Positions 36,593 through 45,603 of a stretch of 64,000 nucleotides of DNA are shown piece after piece (positions within the stretch are counted from its first letter, which is position 1; the number at the start of each line of letters is the position of its first letter). Both the position numbers and the translations under genes were made by a program. The notes beneath the pieces are model-generated. The model made no database searches. It was not told where the DNA came from and was given only the letters and a program-made list of their open reading frames with translations. Origin of the DNA: JBFLXR01 sp040757065 (GTDB lineage: Bacteria; Pseudomonadota; Gammaproteobacteria; Burkholderiales; Gallionellaceae); NCBI GenBank assembly GCA_040757065.1, contig JBFLXR010000003.1, positions 1-64,000 on the forward strand, given 5' to 3'.

Positions 36593-37267
36593 ATGAAAAA
36601 ATTATATTTATCCGCACTCCTTGCGGCCGGCTTCATTCAAATTGCAGGCTGCACGTCCCCTTGGCCGGATGCCCCGGCTAAAAATTCTCCATTACTCGGA
36701 TTGCAAGTCAACCCGGAAACGGCATCCGACAACCAACTCAGTGCGCCAAAAACAAAAAAAATCGCATGGCTGCCCTCAGTCAACTCGGTACAAACCGAAA
36801 GCTATGGCGAAAAACTGCAAAGCACGATGCAAGAGCGCTCCGACTATTATGCCTATCACCCGGAACTATCTACCCATGTCTTAGTGGCTAGTCGATACGC
36901 CAACCACAATGGCTTCTCTGCGGATGCCGTTGCAAAATTATTAAGCAAACATTTTGCAAAGGTTGAGCGCGTTAACAAACTTGAGGAAGTCGATAGCCGA
37001 TACGATTATGTGGCGGTTATCGATGTAAGCTACAGTACGACACCGATCACACCGAACAGCCATCCAATCTCGACTGCGGAAGTGCGTGTTATTTTTCTCG
37101 ACAACAAACTCAGAAGCGTCGCTGAAGCGTCCGGGCAAAGCGTAAACACCATTAACTCCTCAATGCAGCTTTACGATACACACAGGCAAGCCCTCAACAA
37201 TTTCGAATCCGACTTCGAATCCAAATTTCCGCGCTCGGAAACCAAAGGGAAAAAACAACGGCTTTAA
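36593..37267 (+). CDS. Putative lipoprotein of unknown function
   Basis: Encodes a 224-aa protein with a lipoprotein signal peptide: MKKLYLSALLAAGFIQ followed by the lipobox IAGC (Cys about residue 20). The mature part has no domain that I recognise. It begins with a Pro-rich linker, and the central part has strand-like repeats (RYDYVAVIDVSYS, AEVRVIFLDN). It is a single gene with its own terminator. It is probably anchored to the inner or outer membrane facing the periplasm. Confidence 0.8.
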   Translation: MKKLYLSALLAAGFIQIAGCTSPWPDAPAKNSPLLGLQVNPETASDNQLSAPKTKKIAWLPSVNSVQTESYGEKLQSTMQERSDYYAYHPELSTHVLVASRYANHNGFSADAVAKLLSKHFAKVERVNKLEEVDSRYDYVAVIDVSYSTTPITPNSHPISTAEVRVIFLDNKLRSVAEASGQSVNTINSSMQLYDTHRQALNNFESDFESKFPRSETKGKKQRL

Positions 37268-37294
37268 CAATTACTGCGCGAACGGTTTACAGAA

Positions 37295-37322
37295 AAAAAC
37301 CCGCTTTAAAAGCGGGTTTTAA
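37295..37322. terminator. Bidirectional terminator between the lipoprotein gene and the tRNA trio
   Basis: The stem AAAACCCGCTTT / AAAGCGGGTTTT has essentially no extra loop bases and T-runs on both sides. On the minus strand the run is seven T, ending the tRNA operon; on the plus strand four T end the lipoprotein mRNA. Confidence 0.85.
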
Positions 37323-37324
37323 TT

Positions 37325-37401
37325 TGGGGTGGCTGATGGGACTCGAACCCACGACAACCGGAATCACAATCCGGGGCTCTACCAACTGAGCTACAGCCAC
37401 C
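37325..37401 (-). tRNA. tRNA-His (anticodon GTG)
   Basis: A complete 77-nt tRNA with the extra 5' G (G-1) pairing with C73, typical of tRNA-His. The anticodon stem CCGGA/TCCGG encloses TTGTGAT, giving GTG. CCA is encoded. It is the last tRNA of the Pro-Arg-His group. Confidence 0.96.
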
Positions 37402-37441
37402 ATTGAAACGATTTACTACTAAAAACCTTGCCAGCACTCTC

Positions 37442-37518
37442 TGGCGTGCCCGACAGGAATCGAACCTGTAACCCCCAGCTTAGAAGGCTGGTGCTCTATC
37501 CGGTTGAGCTACGGGCAC
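37442..37518 (-). tRNA. tRNA-Arg (anticodon TCT)
   Basis: A complete 77-nt tRNA. The acceptor is GTGCCCG/CGGGCAC with G73 and an encoded CCA. The anticodon stem CCAGC/GCTGG encloses CTTCTAA, giving TCT, which reads AGA and AGG. Confidence 0.96.
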
Positions 37519-37550
37519 AATTCTGTGGCACATAAATCCGACCAATTTCT

Positions 37551-37627
37551 TGGTCGGGGTGGAGAGATTCGAACTCCCGACATCCTGCTCCCAAAGCAGG
37601 CGCGCTACCAGGCTACGCTACACCCCG
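37551..37627 (-). tRNA. tRNA-Pro (anticodon TGG)
   Basis: A complete 77-nt tRNA. The acceptor is CGGGGTG/CACCCCG with A73 and an encoded CCA. The anticodon stem CCTGC/GCAGG encloses TTTGGGA, giving TGG. It is first in the three-tRNA transcript and complements the GGG isoacceptor at 2620. Confidence 0.96.
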
Positions 37628-37637
37628 AAGGCGCCAG

Positions 37638-37666
37638 ACTATACCTTGGTCGCCTAAAAAAATCAA
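37638..37666 (-). promoter_or_regulatory. Promoter of the tRNA Pro-Arg-His operon
   Basis: On the minus strand TTGATT (37661-37666), a 17-bp spacer and TATAGT (37638-37643) end 10 bases before tRNA-Pro. The -35 lies just after the pgsA stop. The start region is GC-rich. Confidence 0.65.
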
Positions 37667-37668
37667 TT

Positions 37669-38244
37669 TTACTTTGCAGTTTTTTGCATAATTTGCGGCA
37701 TGGCGAGCATCAGGTAATACGCCATCGACCACAAAGTCAGCACTGCAGCCAAATAAATCAATAAGGTACCGACATAATCGGTCGGCAAGCCAAATACCGG
37801 TTCAGCATACAACAAAAACAATATCGCCAGCATCTGGAAGCTGGTCTTCACTTTGCCGAGCATGGAAACCGCTACACTTTTGCTCGCGCCAAGCTGCGCC
37901 ATCCATTCGCGCAGAGCGGAAATGGTAATTTCACGCCCGATAATGATGAAGGCAATCAGCGCATTCACCATACCCACATCGACCAGCACGATCAGCGCCG
38001 CAGCTACCATCAGCTTGTCGGCCACCGGATCGAGAAACGCACCGAATGCCGAGGTCTGGTTCCACGAACGGGCCAGATAGCCATCCAGCCAGTCGGTCAC
38101 GCCGGCAAAAGCGAACAGCAAGGCGCTGAACACATGTTTTTCGTGTAGTGTGAGTACGGATTCAGGCAAGTAGAATAAGCCGATGAAGACCGGAATCATT
38201 ACGATTCGGAACCAAGTCAGAAGGATCGGAATATTCAACGGCAT
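37669..38244 (-). CDS. pgsA: CDP-diacylglycerol--glycerol-3-phosphate 3-phosphatidyltransferase
   Basis: Encodes a 191-aa inner-membrane enzyme making phosphatidylglycerol-phosphate. The CDP-alcohol phosphotransferase motif is intact (DGYLAR, then G, D and D at the usual spacing in FGAFLDPVADKL). Several membrane helices follow. ATG 38244 gives the family N-terminus (MPLNIPILLTWFRI); the frame also extends into uvrC. It lies 13 bases after uvrC, an arrangement common in proteobacteria. Confidence 0.95.
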   Translation of the reverse strand: MPLNIPILLTWFRIVMIPVFIGLFYLPESVLTLHEKHVFSALLFAFAGVTDWLDGYLARSWNQTSAFGAFLDPVADKLMVAAALIVLVDVGMVNALIAFIIIGREITISALREWMAQLGASKSVAVSMLGKVKTSFQMLAILFLLYAEPVFGLPTDYVGTLLIYLAAVLTLWSMAYYLMLAMPQIMQKTAK

Positions 38245-38257
38245 GAATGCGTTCAGT

Positions 38258-40072
38258 TCAGTGTAATTGTCGGTATATCGTTTCAGCCAGCGCCGGGCTG
38301 ATCCCCTCAACCTGCGCCAATTCTTCCACGCTTGCCTGCATCACCCCTTTCAGCCCGCCGAAACGCGCCAACAGGTTGCGCCTGCGTTTTTCGCCCACCC
38401 CTTCGATTTCTTCCAGCATCGAGGCCGTACGTACCTTACCGCGTTTGGCGCGATGACCGGCAATCGCAAAACGGTGAGCTTCGTCCCGCACGGCTTGAAT
38501 CAAATGCAGCGCAGGATCGTCCGGTTGTAATTGTAGCGGGATTTCGTGTTCGGGGCGTAACAATTGCTCTAAGCCCGCTTTGCGTTCCGGCCCCTTTGCC
38601 ACGCCGACCAGCGGAATATCGGTCAAACCGAGGGATTCCATCACCTCGACCGCCACGCCTAACTGACCTGCGCCACCGTCGATCAGCAACAAGTCCGGGC
38701 GCTTCCCTTCCCCATCGGAAAGTTTCTGGTAGCGCCGGGTCAGCGCCTGCCGCATTGCCGCGTAATCGTCGCCCGGGGTAATGCCGGTGATGTTATAGCG
38801 CCGATATTCCGCCGGGCGAATCGCCAGATTATCGTAGACCACGCAACTGGCTACCGTCGCCTCGCCCATGGTATGACTGATGTCGAAACACTCGATCCGC
38901 CCGATCTGCCCCAACCCCAGCCTGCTGCGCAACGCCTCTATGCGCGCTTGCTGCCCGGCCTGCTGGCCCGATTGCTGTTGCAAGGCCAGCATCGCATTCT
39001 GAGCGGCCATTTGCAGCCACTGCTTGTGTGCAGCACTGCTGCCGTAGCGAATGCATACCGCACGTCCGCACTGTTCGCCCAGCAGTATTTCCAAAGCTTC
39101 GGCGGCCAAAGGCTCGTTGACCAGTATCAGCGGCGGCACACTACGACTGAGGTAATGCTGCGTCAGGAAAGCCTCCAGCACCTCGGATACGGTTTGCCCC
39201 TCGGCATTCTGCGGAAAAAAGTGTTTATCGCCCAGATGACGCCCGCCGCGCACCATCGCCAGCGTGACGCAGTAAGCACCATTCAGTTCGACCACCGCGA
39301 CAATATCCGCATCGGTATCGGAATCGGCCTCGATGAATTGTTTTTGCTGCACGGTATGCAGCGCCTGCAACTGGTCGCGCAGCACGGCGGCCTGCTCGAA
39401 TGCCAAAGCCTCCGAGGCCTGCTCCATCGCTTCGCGCAGGCGTTTTTCCACCTCGCTCTGCTTGCCGTTCAGTACCATCACGGCATTGCGCACATCGGCC
39501 GCATATGCAGCATCGTCGATCATTCCTACACAGGGGCCGCTACAGCGCTGAATTTGGTAGAGCAAACACGGTCGCGTACGGTTTTGATATACGCTGTTTT
39601 CGCAGGTACGCAGGCGAAAAATGCGCTGCAATAAGTTAATCGACTCCTTAGCCGCATACGAATTCGGATAAGGGCCAAAATACTGATTCTTGCGGGTCGT
39701 CTGCCCGCGGTAGTAGAACAAGCGCGGGTGCTTATCGCCGCTGATGACGATATAGGGATAAGACTTGTCGTCGCGGAACAGAATGTTGTAGCGCGGCTTC
39801 AGACTCTTAATCAGATTGTTTTCCAGCAGCAAAGCTTCCGCCTCGGTACGCGTAACCGTTACCTCGATACCGGCGATATGCGACACCATCAGACGAATGC
39901 GCGGCGAAATGTTGGCTTTCTGAAAATACGATCCGACCCGCTTTTTCAGCTGCGAAGCCTTACCGACATACAGCACCTGCCCATCGGCATCCAGCATGCG
40001 GTACACGCCGGGCAGCAACGGCAGCGAAGCGAAAAAGGCTTTCGGGTCAAACGGCGGCGTTTCCGAGGTCAT
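38258..40072 (-). CDS. uvrC: Excinuclease ABC subunit C
   Basis: Encodes a 604-aa nuclease making both incisions in nucleotide excision repair with UvrA and UvrB. It starts with the GIY-YIG domain (LPGVYRMLDADGQVLYVGKA, residues 18-37), then a UVR motif near 200, the RNase H-like 5' nuclease domain (ECFDISHTMGEATVAS) and C-terminal helix-hairpin-helix repeats. Its start overlaps the uracil-DNA glycosylase gene by 26 bases, linking two DNA-repair genes. Confidence 0.97.
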   Translation of the reverse strand: MTSETPPFDPKAFFASLPLLPGVYRMLDADGQVLYVGKASQLKKRVGSYFQKANISPRIRLMVSHIAGIEVTVTRTEAEALLLENNLIKSLKPRYNILFRDDKSYPYIVISGDKHPRLFYYRGQTTRKNQYFGPYPNSYAAKESINLLQRIFRLRTCENSVYQNRTRPCLLYQIQRCSGPCVGMIDDAAYAADVRNAVMVLNGKQSEVEKRLREAMEQASEALAFEQAAVLRDQLQALHTVQQKQFIEADSDTDADIVAVVELNGAYCVTLAMVRGGRHLGDKHFFPQNAEGQTVSEVLEAFLTQHYLSRSVPPLILVNEPLAAEALEILLGEQCGRAVCIRYGSSAAHKQWLQMAAQNAMLALQQQSGQQAGQQARIEALRSRLGLGQIGRIECFDISHTMGEATVASCVVYDNLAIRPAEYRRYNITGITPGDDYAAMRQALTRRYQKLSDGEGKRPDLLLIDGGAGQLGVAVEVMESLGLTDIPLVGVAKGPERKAGLEQLLRPEHEIPLQLQPDDPALHLIQAVRDEAHRFAIAGHRAKRGKVRTASMLEEIEGVGEKRRRNLLARFGGLKGVMQASVEELAQVEGISPALAETIYRQLH

Positions 40073-40709
40073 GCTGCAAATATCCGCAAATTGCGCGAAA
40101 AACGTCGTGGAACATCGCCTCGGTCAAACGGCGGGTTTGCGTGTTGTAACGGCTGCAATGATAGCTGTCGAACAAGCGGACACCATTCGGCAGATCATGC
40201 TCAGCACCGTGCCCGAAAGCATAATCCTTCGCTTTCAGACCGAGCGCGCGCAATACCGACTGATGCGCGATCGTCCCCAGCACCAGCACTGCCGCCCCCT
40301 GCGGTAATGCTTCCAGCTCTTCACTCAAAAAAACATTGCACTGCTTCACTTCGGCAGGCTCCGGCTTATTCTGCGGCGGCAAGCAGCGCACCGCATTGGT
40401 TATACGGCAAGACTGCAAAGCCAGATTAGGGTTGGCCTGCTCGTCGGCATCCAGCGGCTCGCCGGAAGTAGCAAAACCAAAGCGATGCAGGGTCGAATAC
40501 AACAGCACCCCGGCATAATCCCCGGTAAATGGCCGTCCGGTGCGATTAGCGCCATGCATACCCGGCGCAAGTCCGACAATCAGCAGCGGACTGCCGCCCT
40601 CGCCAAAGGAAGGTACCGGGCGCGCGAAATAGCCTGGGTACATCGTCCGCACTTCATTCAAAAAACCCGCCAGACGTGGACAAGCCCGGCATTCCGTCGT
40701 AAAACTCAT
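40047..40709 (-). CDS. Uracil-DNA glycosylase, family 5 (UdgB type)
   Basis: Encodes a 220-aa iron-sulfur uracil-DNA glycosylase. Motif A reads GLAPGMHGANRTGRPFTGD and motif 3 HCSRYNTQTRRLTEAM. Both are the family 5 versions, which lack the usual polar catalytic residue of family 1 and act on uracil and other deaminated bases. Cys pairs (CRAC near residue 7 and later Cys) fit a 4Fe-4S site. ATG 40709 overlaps the upstream stop by 4 bases; the frame is also open upstream without similarity. It excises deaminated bases upstream of uvrC. Confidence 0.9.
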   Translation of the reverse strand: MSFTTECRACPRLAGFLNEVRTMYPGYFARPVPSFGEGGSPLLIVGLAPGMHGANRTGRPFTGDYAGVLLYSTLHRFGFATSGEPLDADEQANPNLALQSCRITNAVRCLPPQNKPEPAEVKQCNVFLSEELEALPQGAAVLVLGTIAHQSVLRALGLKAKDYAFGHGAEHDLPNGVRLFDSYHCSRYNTQTRRLTEAMFHDVFRAICGYLQHDLGNAAV

Positions 40710-42877
40710 AGCAAATCGATCCGTATCCCCATGCGCCACAGTACCCAAACCGCTAGTGCAACCAACAACAAAAATCCGACATAGAACGGCCAATGCGACT
40801 TCTTATCGGCAAACGGATCGACCAAGTGTCGTGCCGCATTGCCCGGCAAAACCGCCTCGCCGGTCAGCGATTTACCGAAGGCAATATTAATACGCGCACG
40901 CGCATTCACCGCCCAGCCGGTGGCATCCAAGATCGGCCCGAGATTGCGCTGTTTCAGCTTAAACCATGCAATCAGCATGGAAGGCCCCGAAACGATCAGG
41001 AAAGCACCCAGCACGGCCAGCGGCATTTGCCACCATTTCAGATTCAGCAAGCCGGTTACGACTGAAGCCAATGCAGTACCCAATGCGCCTACCGCCAAGC
41101 CTATTGCTGCAAACACACCGGCGAATTTGCTGATGTCGAACGGCGTCGGCGGAGCCGCGGGGGCGGGAACCGGAACCGGCGCACCGGGTTTCGCCGCTTC
41201 GGCGTGCTTGTGTGCTGCCTCGACTGTAGCCGCCGTCATTTTGGATTCCACCGCCTGTGAACGTGCCGCCGCCAGCTTTTGCAACTGCTCGCCGACCATC
41301 TTGCCGATACGTTTATACGGTGCCCAAAACGCCTGCCGAATGCTGATCGGATGTTCCAGAATGCGCACTATCGTCGCATCCCAGTCGTTGCCTTTACGGT
41401 CGTAAAACACCCCGTTGCGTCCGACCATCAGCTGATCGGAATCGCCCGCAGTAAATGCTGCAGCAATCGTCATTTTTTCCGCGCCGCCTTTGCGGGTACA
41501 TTCGCAGTACACCAGACAAACGCGACTTAGATTCGCCAATACGGCGTGTTTATTCACGTCTTCGACTTTCACGCACAACTCGCAACTACGTCCGTCCAGA
41601 TACAGCGTACCAGCCTGGAAGGTCGCCTTACCCTCGCCGGTGTAAAAATGATTGAACGAGACGAAGTTGTTCACCAACACATTCAGGTCGCGGCAGTAAT
41701 ACAGCAAGCGATCGACTGAAGCGATGGCTTCCACTTCCTCGGCCAAAGCCTTGTCTTTGACGATCATCTCTTCCAGCACCGACTGGATCGTGCCGGCGCA
41801 TATCGCCTGAATACGCTCCGCACCGAGACATTCCACAGCAGTTTGCGGCTTTTGCGCCATCCAGCTTTCCAGCGGGGCAAAGCGCGCCGTCAAATCTTGC
41901 CACTCGGCTTGCGACAACGCCTCCCGCGCACCCAGCAGCGGTTGCACCACCGCACGCTTCAGCGCATCGATTAACTCACTCCATGCCGGGTTGATGCGCC
42001 CATCCAGCGGGAGCGATTGCCCCGCTCCCACGGTTGCCAGCGGGAACCCCGCCAACTCGGCGGTCGCTGCACCCAATTCTTTACCTGCCAGCAACTGATA
42101 ATCTTCCAGCGAGCGGCTCAGCGGCATTGCAGCACGCGGATCGTACTCCGCCATACGGCAGCGGGTAAAATAGTCGTCCACCTTCGTTTTCACCGCCTGA
42201 AAAGCCGCCAGCGCATCCAGCGACTGCGCACCGAGAACAAATACTTCCGGGTTGTCCGCGCCGTTGCTCCACCACGTCGCATAAGTACGCGCCTGCTCGA
42301 AGAACGATTTCACGGTATCTTCTGAAACGCCGCCCTCGCCGCCGCGATCTTCCACCGAGCCGAGGCAATCCATGATCTCCTGCATGACGCGGTTAACCGA
42401 AGCATCATCGCTCGCGCCCGGAAGAACCACACCATCACCATTGAACGGCAAGGCTGCCATCAGCTTGCGGGTGTCAGCCACATCTTCCGGACAAATACTC
42501 TCGGCGTCCGGCTTGCCCAGCCCGGTCAGAATATGCCGCGCGGCCGCCAACAACTTTCGGCCTTCTTCGGTTTCTTCATTGATAGCCGACAACGGCAAGG
42601 TATCGACACCTTTAATCAGCCAGTCCGGGTCTTTTAGTACGCTGCCCGCCCACTTGACTGCCGCAATCACTTCCGGCGCCCGCACATGACCGTCTCCATC
42701 GGTATCGATCAGCTCCAGCGTGTGCGCATCGAATTCGATGCCATGTGCCGGACAACTCAACGCCACCCATAGCTTCTGATCCAACTCATCCAGCGCCAGC
42801 ATATCGGCCCCTGAGCTAATACGAACCTGATCGAAACCGCCTGCCCGAAAAAAACGCCACTCATGTTTGGATGCCAT
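40706..42877 (-). CDS. Large EF-hand membrane protein of unknown function
   Basis: Encodes a 723-aa protein. A canonical EF-hand loop DTDGDGHVRAPE (residues 58-69) near the N-terminus suggests Ca2+ binding. The long soluble part (to about 560) matches no family that I know. A Pro/Ala linker leads to three hydrophobic segments (about residues 585-610, 620-645, 695-715) with charged parts between. No signal peptide, so the bulk is probably cytoplasmic. It heads the EF-hand-udg-uvrC-pgsA run with 4-base and 26-base overlaps. Confidence 0.8.
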   Translation of the reverse strand: MASKHEWRFFRAGGFDQVRISSGADMLALDELDQKLWVALSCPAHGIEFDAHTLELIDTDGDGHVRAPEVIAAVKWAGSVLKDPDWLIKGVDTLPLSAINEETEEGRKLLAAARHILTGLGKPDAESICPEDVADTRKLMAALPFNGDGVVLPGASDDASVNRVMQEIMDCLGSVEDRGGEGGVSEDTVKSFFEQARTYATWWSNGADNPEVFVLGAQSLDALAAFQAVKTKVDDYFTRCRMAEYDPRAAMPLSRSLEDYQLLAGKELGAATAELAGFPLATVGAGQSLPLDGRINPAWSELIDALKRAVVQPLLGAREALSQAEWQDLTARFAPLESWMAQKPQTAVECLGAERIQAICAGTIQSVLEEMIVKDKALAEEVEAIASVDRLLYYCRDLNVLVNNFVSFNHFYTGEGKATFQAGTLYLDGRSCELCVKVEDVNKHAVLANLSRVCLVYCECTRKGGAEKMTIAAAFTAGDSDQLMVGRNGVFYDRKGNDWDATIVRILEHPISIRQAFWAPYKRIGKMVGEQLQKLAAARSQAVESKMTAATVEAAHKHAEAAKPGAPVPVPAPAAPPTPFDISKFAGVFAAIGLAVGALGTALASVVTGLLNLKWWQMPLAVLGAFLIVSGPSMLIAWFKLKQRNLGPILDATGWAVNARARINIAFGKSLTGEAVLPGNAARHLVDPFADKKSHWPFYVGFLLLVALAVWVLWRMGIRIDLL

Positions 42878-42976
42878 CGGTTTTCCCTTCCTTCGATTCG
42901 GTCATTGCGCAAAACCGCATTGTAGGGGATAGCCACGCTACAGGTAACAAAATCCTGCGCAAGCGCCCCCCAAAAG

Positions 42977-43004
42977 TAAAAGCCCCGCATATGCGGGGCT
43001 TTTA
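42977..43004. terminator. Palindromic terminator between pnp and the EF-hand gene
   Basis: A perfect 28-bp palindrome (TAAAAGCCCCGCAT and its complement) forms a GC-rich stem flanked by A/T runs on both sides. It ends pnp transcription on the minus strand 14 bases after its stop. Confidence 0.8.
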
Positions 43005-43018
43005 CGGAGCGAAAGCGC

Positions 43019-45142
43019 TTACTCGGCAGCCGGTACAGCCGGAGCAGCAGCTTCAGGCGCAGGCAGCAGTGCTTTCATGCTCAGACGCATGCGACCCTTT
43101 TCGTCCACTTCCAGCACTTTCACCTTCACAACCTGGCCTTCCTTCAGGTGGTCGGAAACGCTGTTGACACGTTCGTGTGCAATTTGCGAGATGTGCAGCA
43201 AACCATCCTTGCCGGGCAGGATGTTAATCAGCGCACCGAAGTCCAGCAGCTTGACCACCGGGCCTTCGTACACCTTGCCGACTTCGACTTCGGCCACGAT
43301 GTCCTCGATGCGCTTCTTGGCGGCATTGCCCGCTTCGCCGCTCACGCAAGCGATAGTGATATTGCCGTCATCGTCGATGTCGATGGTAGTGCCGGTTTCT
43401 TCAGTAATGGAGCGAATAACCGCACCACCCTTGCCGATCACTTCGCGGATCTTGTCGGGATGAATTTTCATCTTAATCATGCGCGGCGCAAAGTTGGAAA
43501 CTTCTTCGCGCGGCGCAGGCAAAGCTTCCTTCATCAGACCCAGAATATGCATGCGGCCTTCGCGCGCCTGGCTCAATGCAGCCTGCATGATTTCGCGGGT
43601 AATGCCGTTGATCTTGATGTCCATTTGCAGCGCGGTAATACCCTTGTCGGAACCGGCCACCTTGAAGTCCATATCGCCCAAATGATCTTCGTCGCCCAGA
43701 ATATCGGTCAGCACGGCGAAACGGTTGCCGTCCTTAATCAGGCCCATTGCGATACCTGCCACGTGAGTCTTCATCGGCACGCCTGCATCCATCAGCGACA
43801 GACAGCCGCCGCAAACCGACGCCATCGAGCTGGAGCCGTTGGATTCGGTAATTTCCGATACCACGCGGATGGCGTAACCGAATTCGTCTTCAGTCGGCAA
43901 CACGCCGAACAACGCACGCTTCGCCAAACGCCCGTGACCGATTTCGCGGCGCTTGGGCGAACCCACCCGGCCGGTTTCGCCGGTGGAGTACGGTGGGAAG
44001 TTGTAATGCAGCATGAAACGTTCGTTATATTCGCCTTGCAACGCGTCGATGATTTGCGCATCGCGCATCGAACCGAGCGTCGCCACTACCAACGCCTGCG
44101 TTTCGCCACGGGTAAACAGCACGGAACCGTGGGTGCGCGGCAGCACACCGGTACGGATGCTGATCGGACGCACGGTGCGGGTATCGCGACCGTCGATACG
44201 CGGTTCGCCGTTCAGAATCTGGCCGCGTACAATCTTGGCTTCCAGCGCGCTGAACAAATCCTTGACGTGGTTCTTCTGAGCGGAGCCGGTTTCCGGCGTC
44301 ACCAGTGCTTCCATCACCTTGGCACGAATCGCATCCACCTGCGCGGTACGCGCTTGCTTTTGACGAACCGCATAAGCCGCTTGCAGATCGGCTTCGGCCA
44401 GTTCGGCAACCTTGGCGATCAGCACTTCGTCCTGCGCGGGCGGCGTCCAGTCCCAGTCGTCTGCACCGGCGACGGTAGCCATTTCGTTAATCGCATCGAT
44501 CACGGCCTGCATTTGCTGATGGCCGTACACTACCGCACCCAGCATGATTTCTTCGGACAGTTCCAGCGCTTCGGATTCCACCATCAGCACGGCACGGGAA
44601 GTCCCCGCAACCACCAAGTCCATCTGAGTTGCCTTGAGCTCGTCGGCAGTCGGGTTCAGCACATATTCGCCGTTGACATAGCCGACGCGCGCTGCGCCGA
44701 TCGGGCCGTCGAACGGGATGCCGGACAGCGCCAGCGCGGCGGAAGCGCCGATCATCGCCGGAATGTCGGCGTCGATCTGACTATCGGACGACACCACGGT
44801 CGCCACGATTTGCACTTCGTTATAAAAACCTTCCGGGAACAGCGGACGCAGCGGACGGTCGATCAGGCGGGAAGTCAGAATTTCCTTTTCGCTGGGACGG
44901 CCTTCGCGACGGAAGAAACCGCCGGGAATTTTGCCTGCCGCATAAGTGCGTTCCTGATAATCCACAGTCAGCGGGAAAAAATCCTGTTCGGGCTTGGCGT
45001 CCTTTTTGCCTACCACGGTCACCAACACAACGGTGTCGTCCAGGCTGACCAGAACTGCGCCGCTTGCTTGGCGCGCAATCTCGCCGGTTTCGAGGGTAAG
45101 CTGATGTTTGCCGTAGGGGATGGTTTTTTTATAATGACTCAA
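43019..45142 (-). CDS. pnp: Polyribonucleotide nucleotidyltransferase, with TTG start
   Basis: Encodes a 707-aa PNPase, a phosphorolytic 3'-5' exoribonuclease of RNA decay. Two RNase PH-like domains (1-230 and 310-550) flank a helical linker, followed by KH (PDKIREVIGKGGAVIRSI) and S1 domains. No ATG precedes the family N-terminus. TTG 45142 has GAGAGG about 6 bases upstream and gives LSHYKKTIPYGKH; an upstream TTG at 45175 lacks an RBS. It follows rpsO across a terminator-like hairpin. Confidence 0.95.
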   Translation of the reverse strand: MSHYKKTIPYGKHQLTLETGEIARQASGAVLVSLDDTVVLVTVVGKKDAKPEQDFFPLTVDYQERTYAAGKIPGGFFRREGRPSEKEILTSRLIDRPLRPLFPEGFYNEVQIVATVVSSDSQIDADIPAMIGASAALALSGIPFDGPIGAARVGYVNGEYVLNPTADELKATQMDLVVAGTSRAVLMVESEALELSEEIMLGAVVYGHQQMQAVIDAINEMATVAGADDWDWTPPAQDEVLIAKVAELAEADLQAAYAVRQKQARTAQVDAIRAKVMEALVTPETGSAQKNHVKDLFSALEAKIVRGQILNGEPRIDGRDTRTVRPISIRTGVLPRTHGSVLFTRGETQALVVATLGSMRDAQIIDALQGEYNERFMLHYNFPPYSTGETGRVGSPKRREIGHGRLAKRALFGVLPTEDEFGYAIRVVSEITESNGSSSMASVCGGCLSLMDAGVPMKTHVAGIAMGLIKDGNRFAVLTDILGDEDHLGDMDFKVAGSDKGITALQMDIKINGITREIMQAALSQAREGRMHILGLMKEALPAPREEVSNFAPRMIKMKIHPDKIREVIGKGGAVIRSITEETGTTIDIDDDGNITIACVSGEAGNAAKKRIEDIVAEVEVGKVYEGPVVKLLDFGALINILPGKDGLLHISQIAHERVNSVSDHLKEGQVVKVKVLEVDEKGRMRLSMKALLPAPEAAAPAVPAAE

Positions 45143-45210
45143 GATTCGCCTCTCAGACTTGGCATGGCGCAACAACGCGCCATCGTGATAAACATCGGGA
45201 TAAAAATAAC

Positions 45211-45232
45211 GCGGGTCGCATCAGCGACCCGC
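45211..45232 (-). terminator. rpsO-pnp intergenic hairpin
   Basis: A perfect 9-bp stem (GCGGGTCGC / GCGACCCGC) with a 4-base loop lies 11 bases after rpsO and is trailed by TTATTTTTATC. It corresponds in position to the partial terminator of E. coli rpsO-pnp. Confidence 0.75.
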
Positions 45233-45243
45233 TTATATGCTGC

Positions 45244-45513
45244 TTACTTGCGCAGTTCGAGGCGCTTGATCAACTCGCGATAGCTGCCCTCGTTCTTGCT
45301 CTTGAGGTAATCGAGCAGCTTGCGGCGACGGCTCACCAGACGCAGCAGACCGCGGCGGGAGTGGTGATCCTTGTTGTGTTCCTTGAAGTGTTCGGTCAGG
45401 TAATTGATGCGCGCAGTCATCAATGCCACTTGCACTTCGGGGGATCCGGTATCGCCCTTGGCGCGTTGGTAATCGGTCACAATTTGCGCTTTCTGCGCTG
45501 CCGTAATAGACAT
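45244..45513 (-). CDS. rpsO: 30S ribosomal protein S15
   Basis: Encodes the 89-aa protein uS15, a primary 16S rRNA-binding protein of the small subunit. The typical helices are present (GSPEVQVALMTARINYLTEH, HHSRRGLLRLVSRRRKLLDY). Standard length. GGAGAGA precedes the ATG. S15 in E. coli represses its own translation; the 5' leader here is short (90 bases to truB), so I do not assign a site. Confidence 0.98.
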   Translation of the reverse strand: MSITAAQKAQIVTDYQRAKGDTGSPEVQVALMTARINYLTEHFKEHNKDHHSRRGLLRLVSRRRKLLDYLKSKNEGSYRELIKRLELRK

Positions 45514-45603
45514 GGTTCAACTCTCTCCAATAAAAAGTGCTGCATTTTACTCTTGAATGGGGGGTTTGCTCAAGTCATCCGTACCCCCACCTGTACGACC
45601 GTT

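Noticed and set aside
43148..45283. 711-codon open frame opposite pnp
   Set aside because: Antisense artefact of a conserved GC-rich gene; His/Gln-rich translation without family features.
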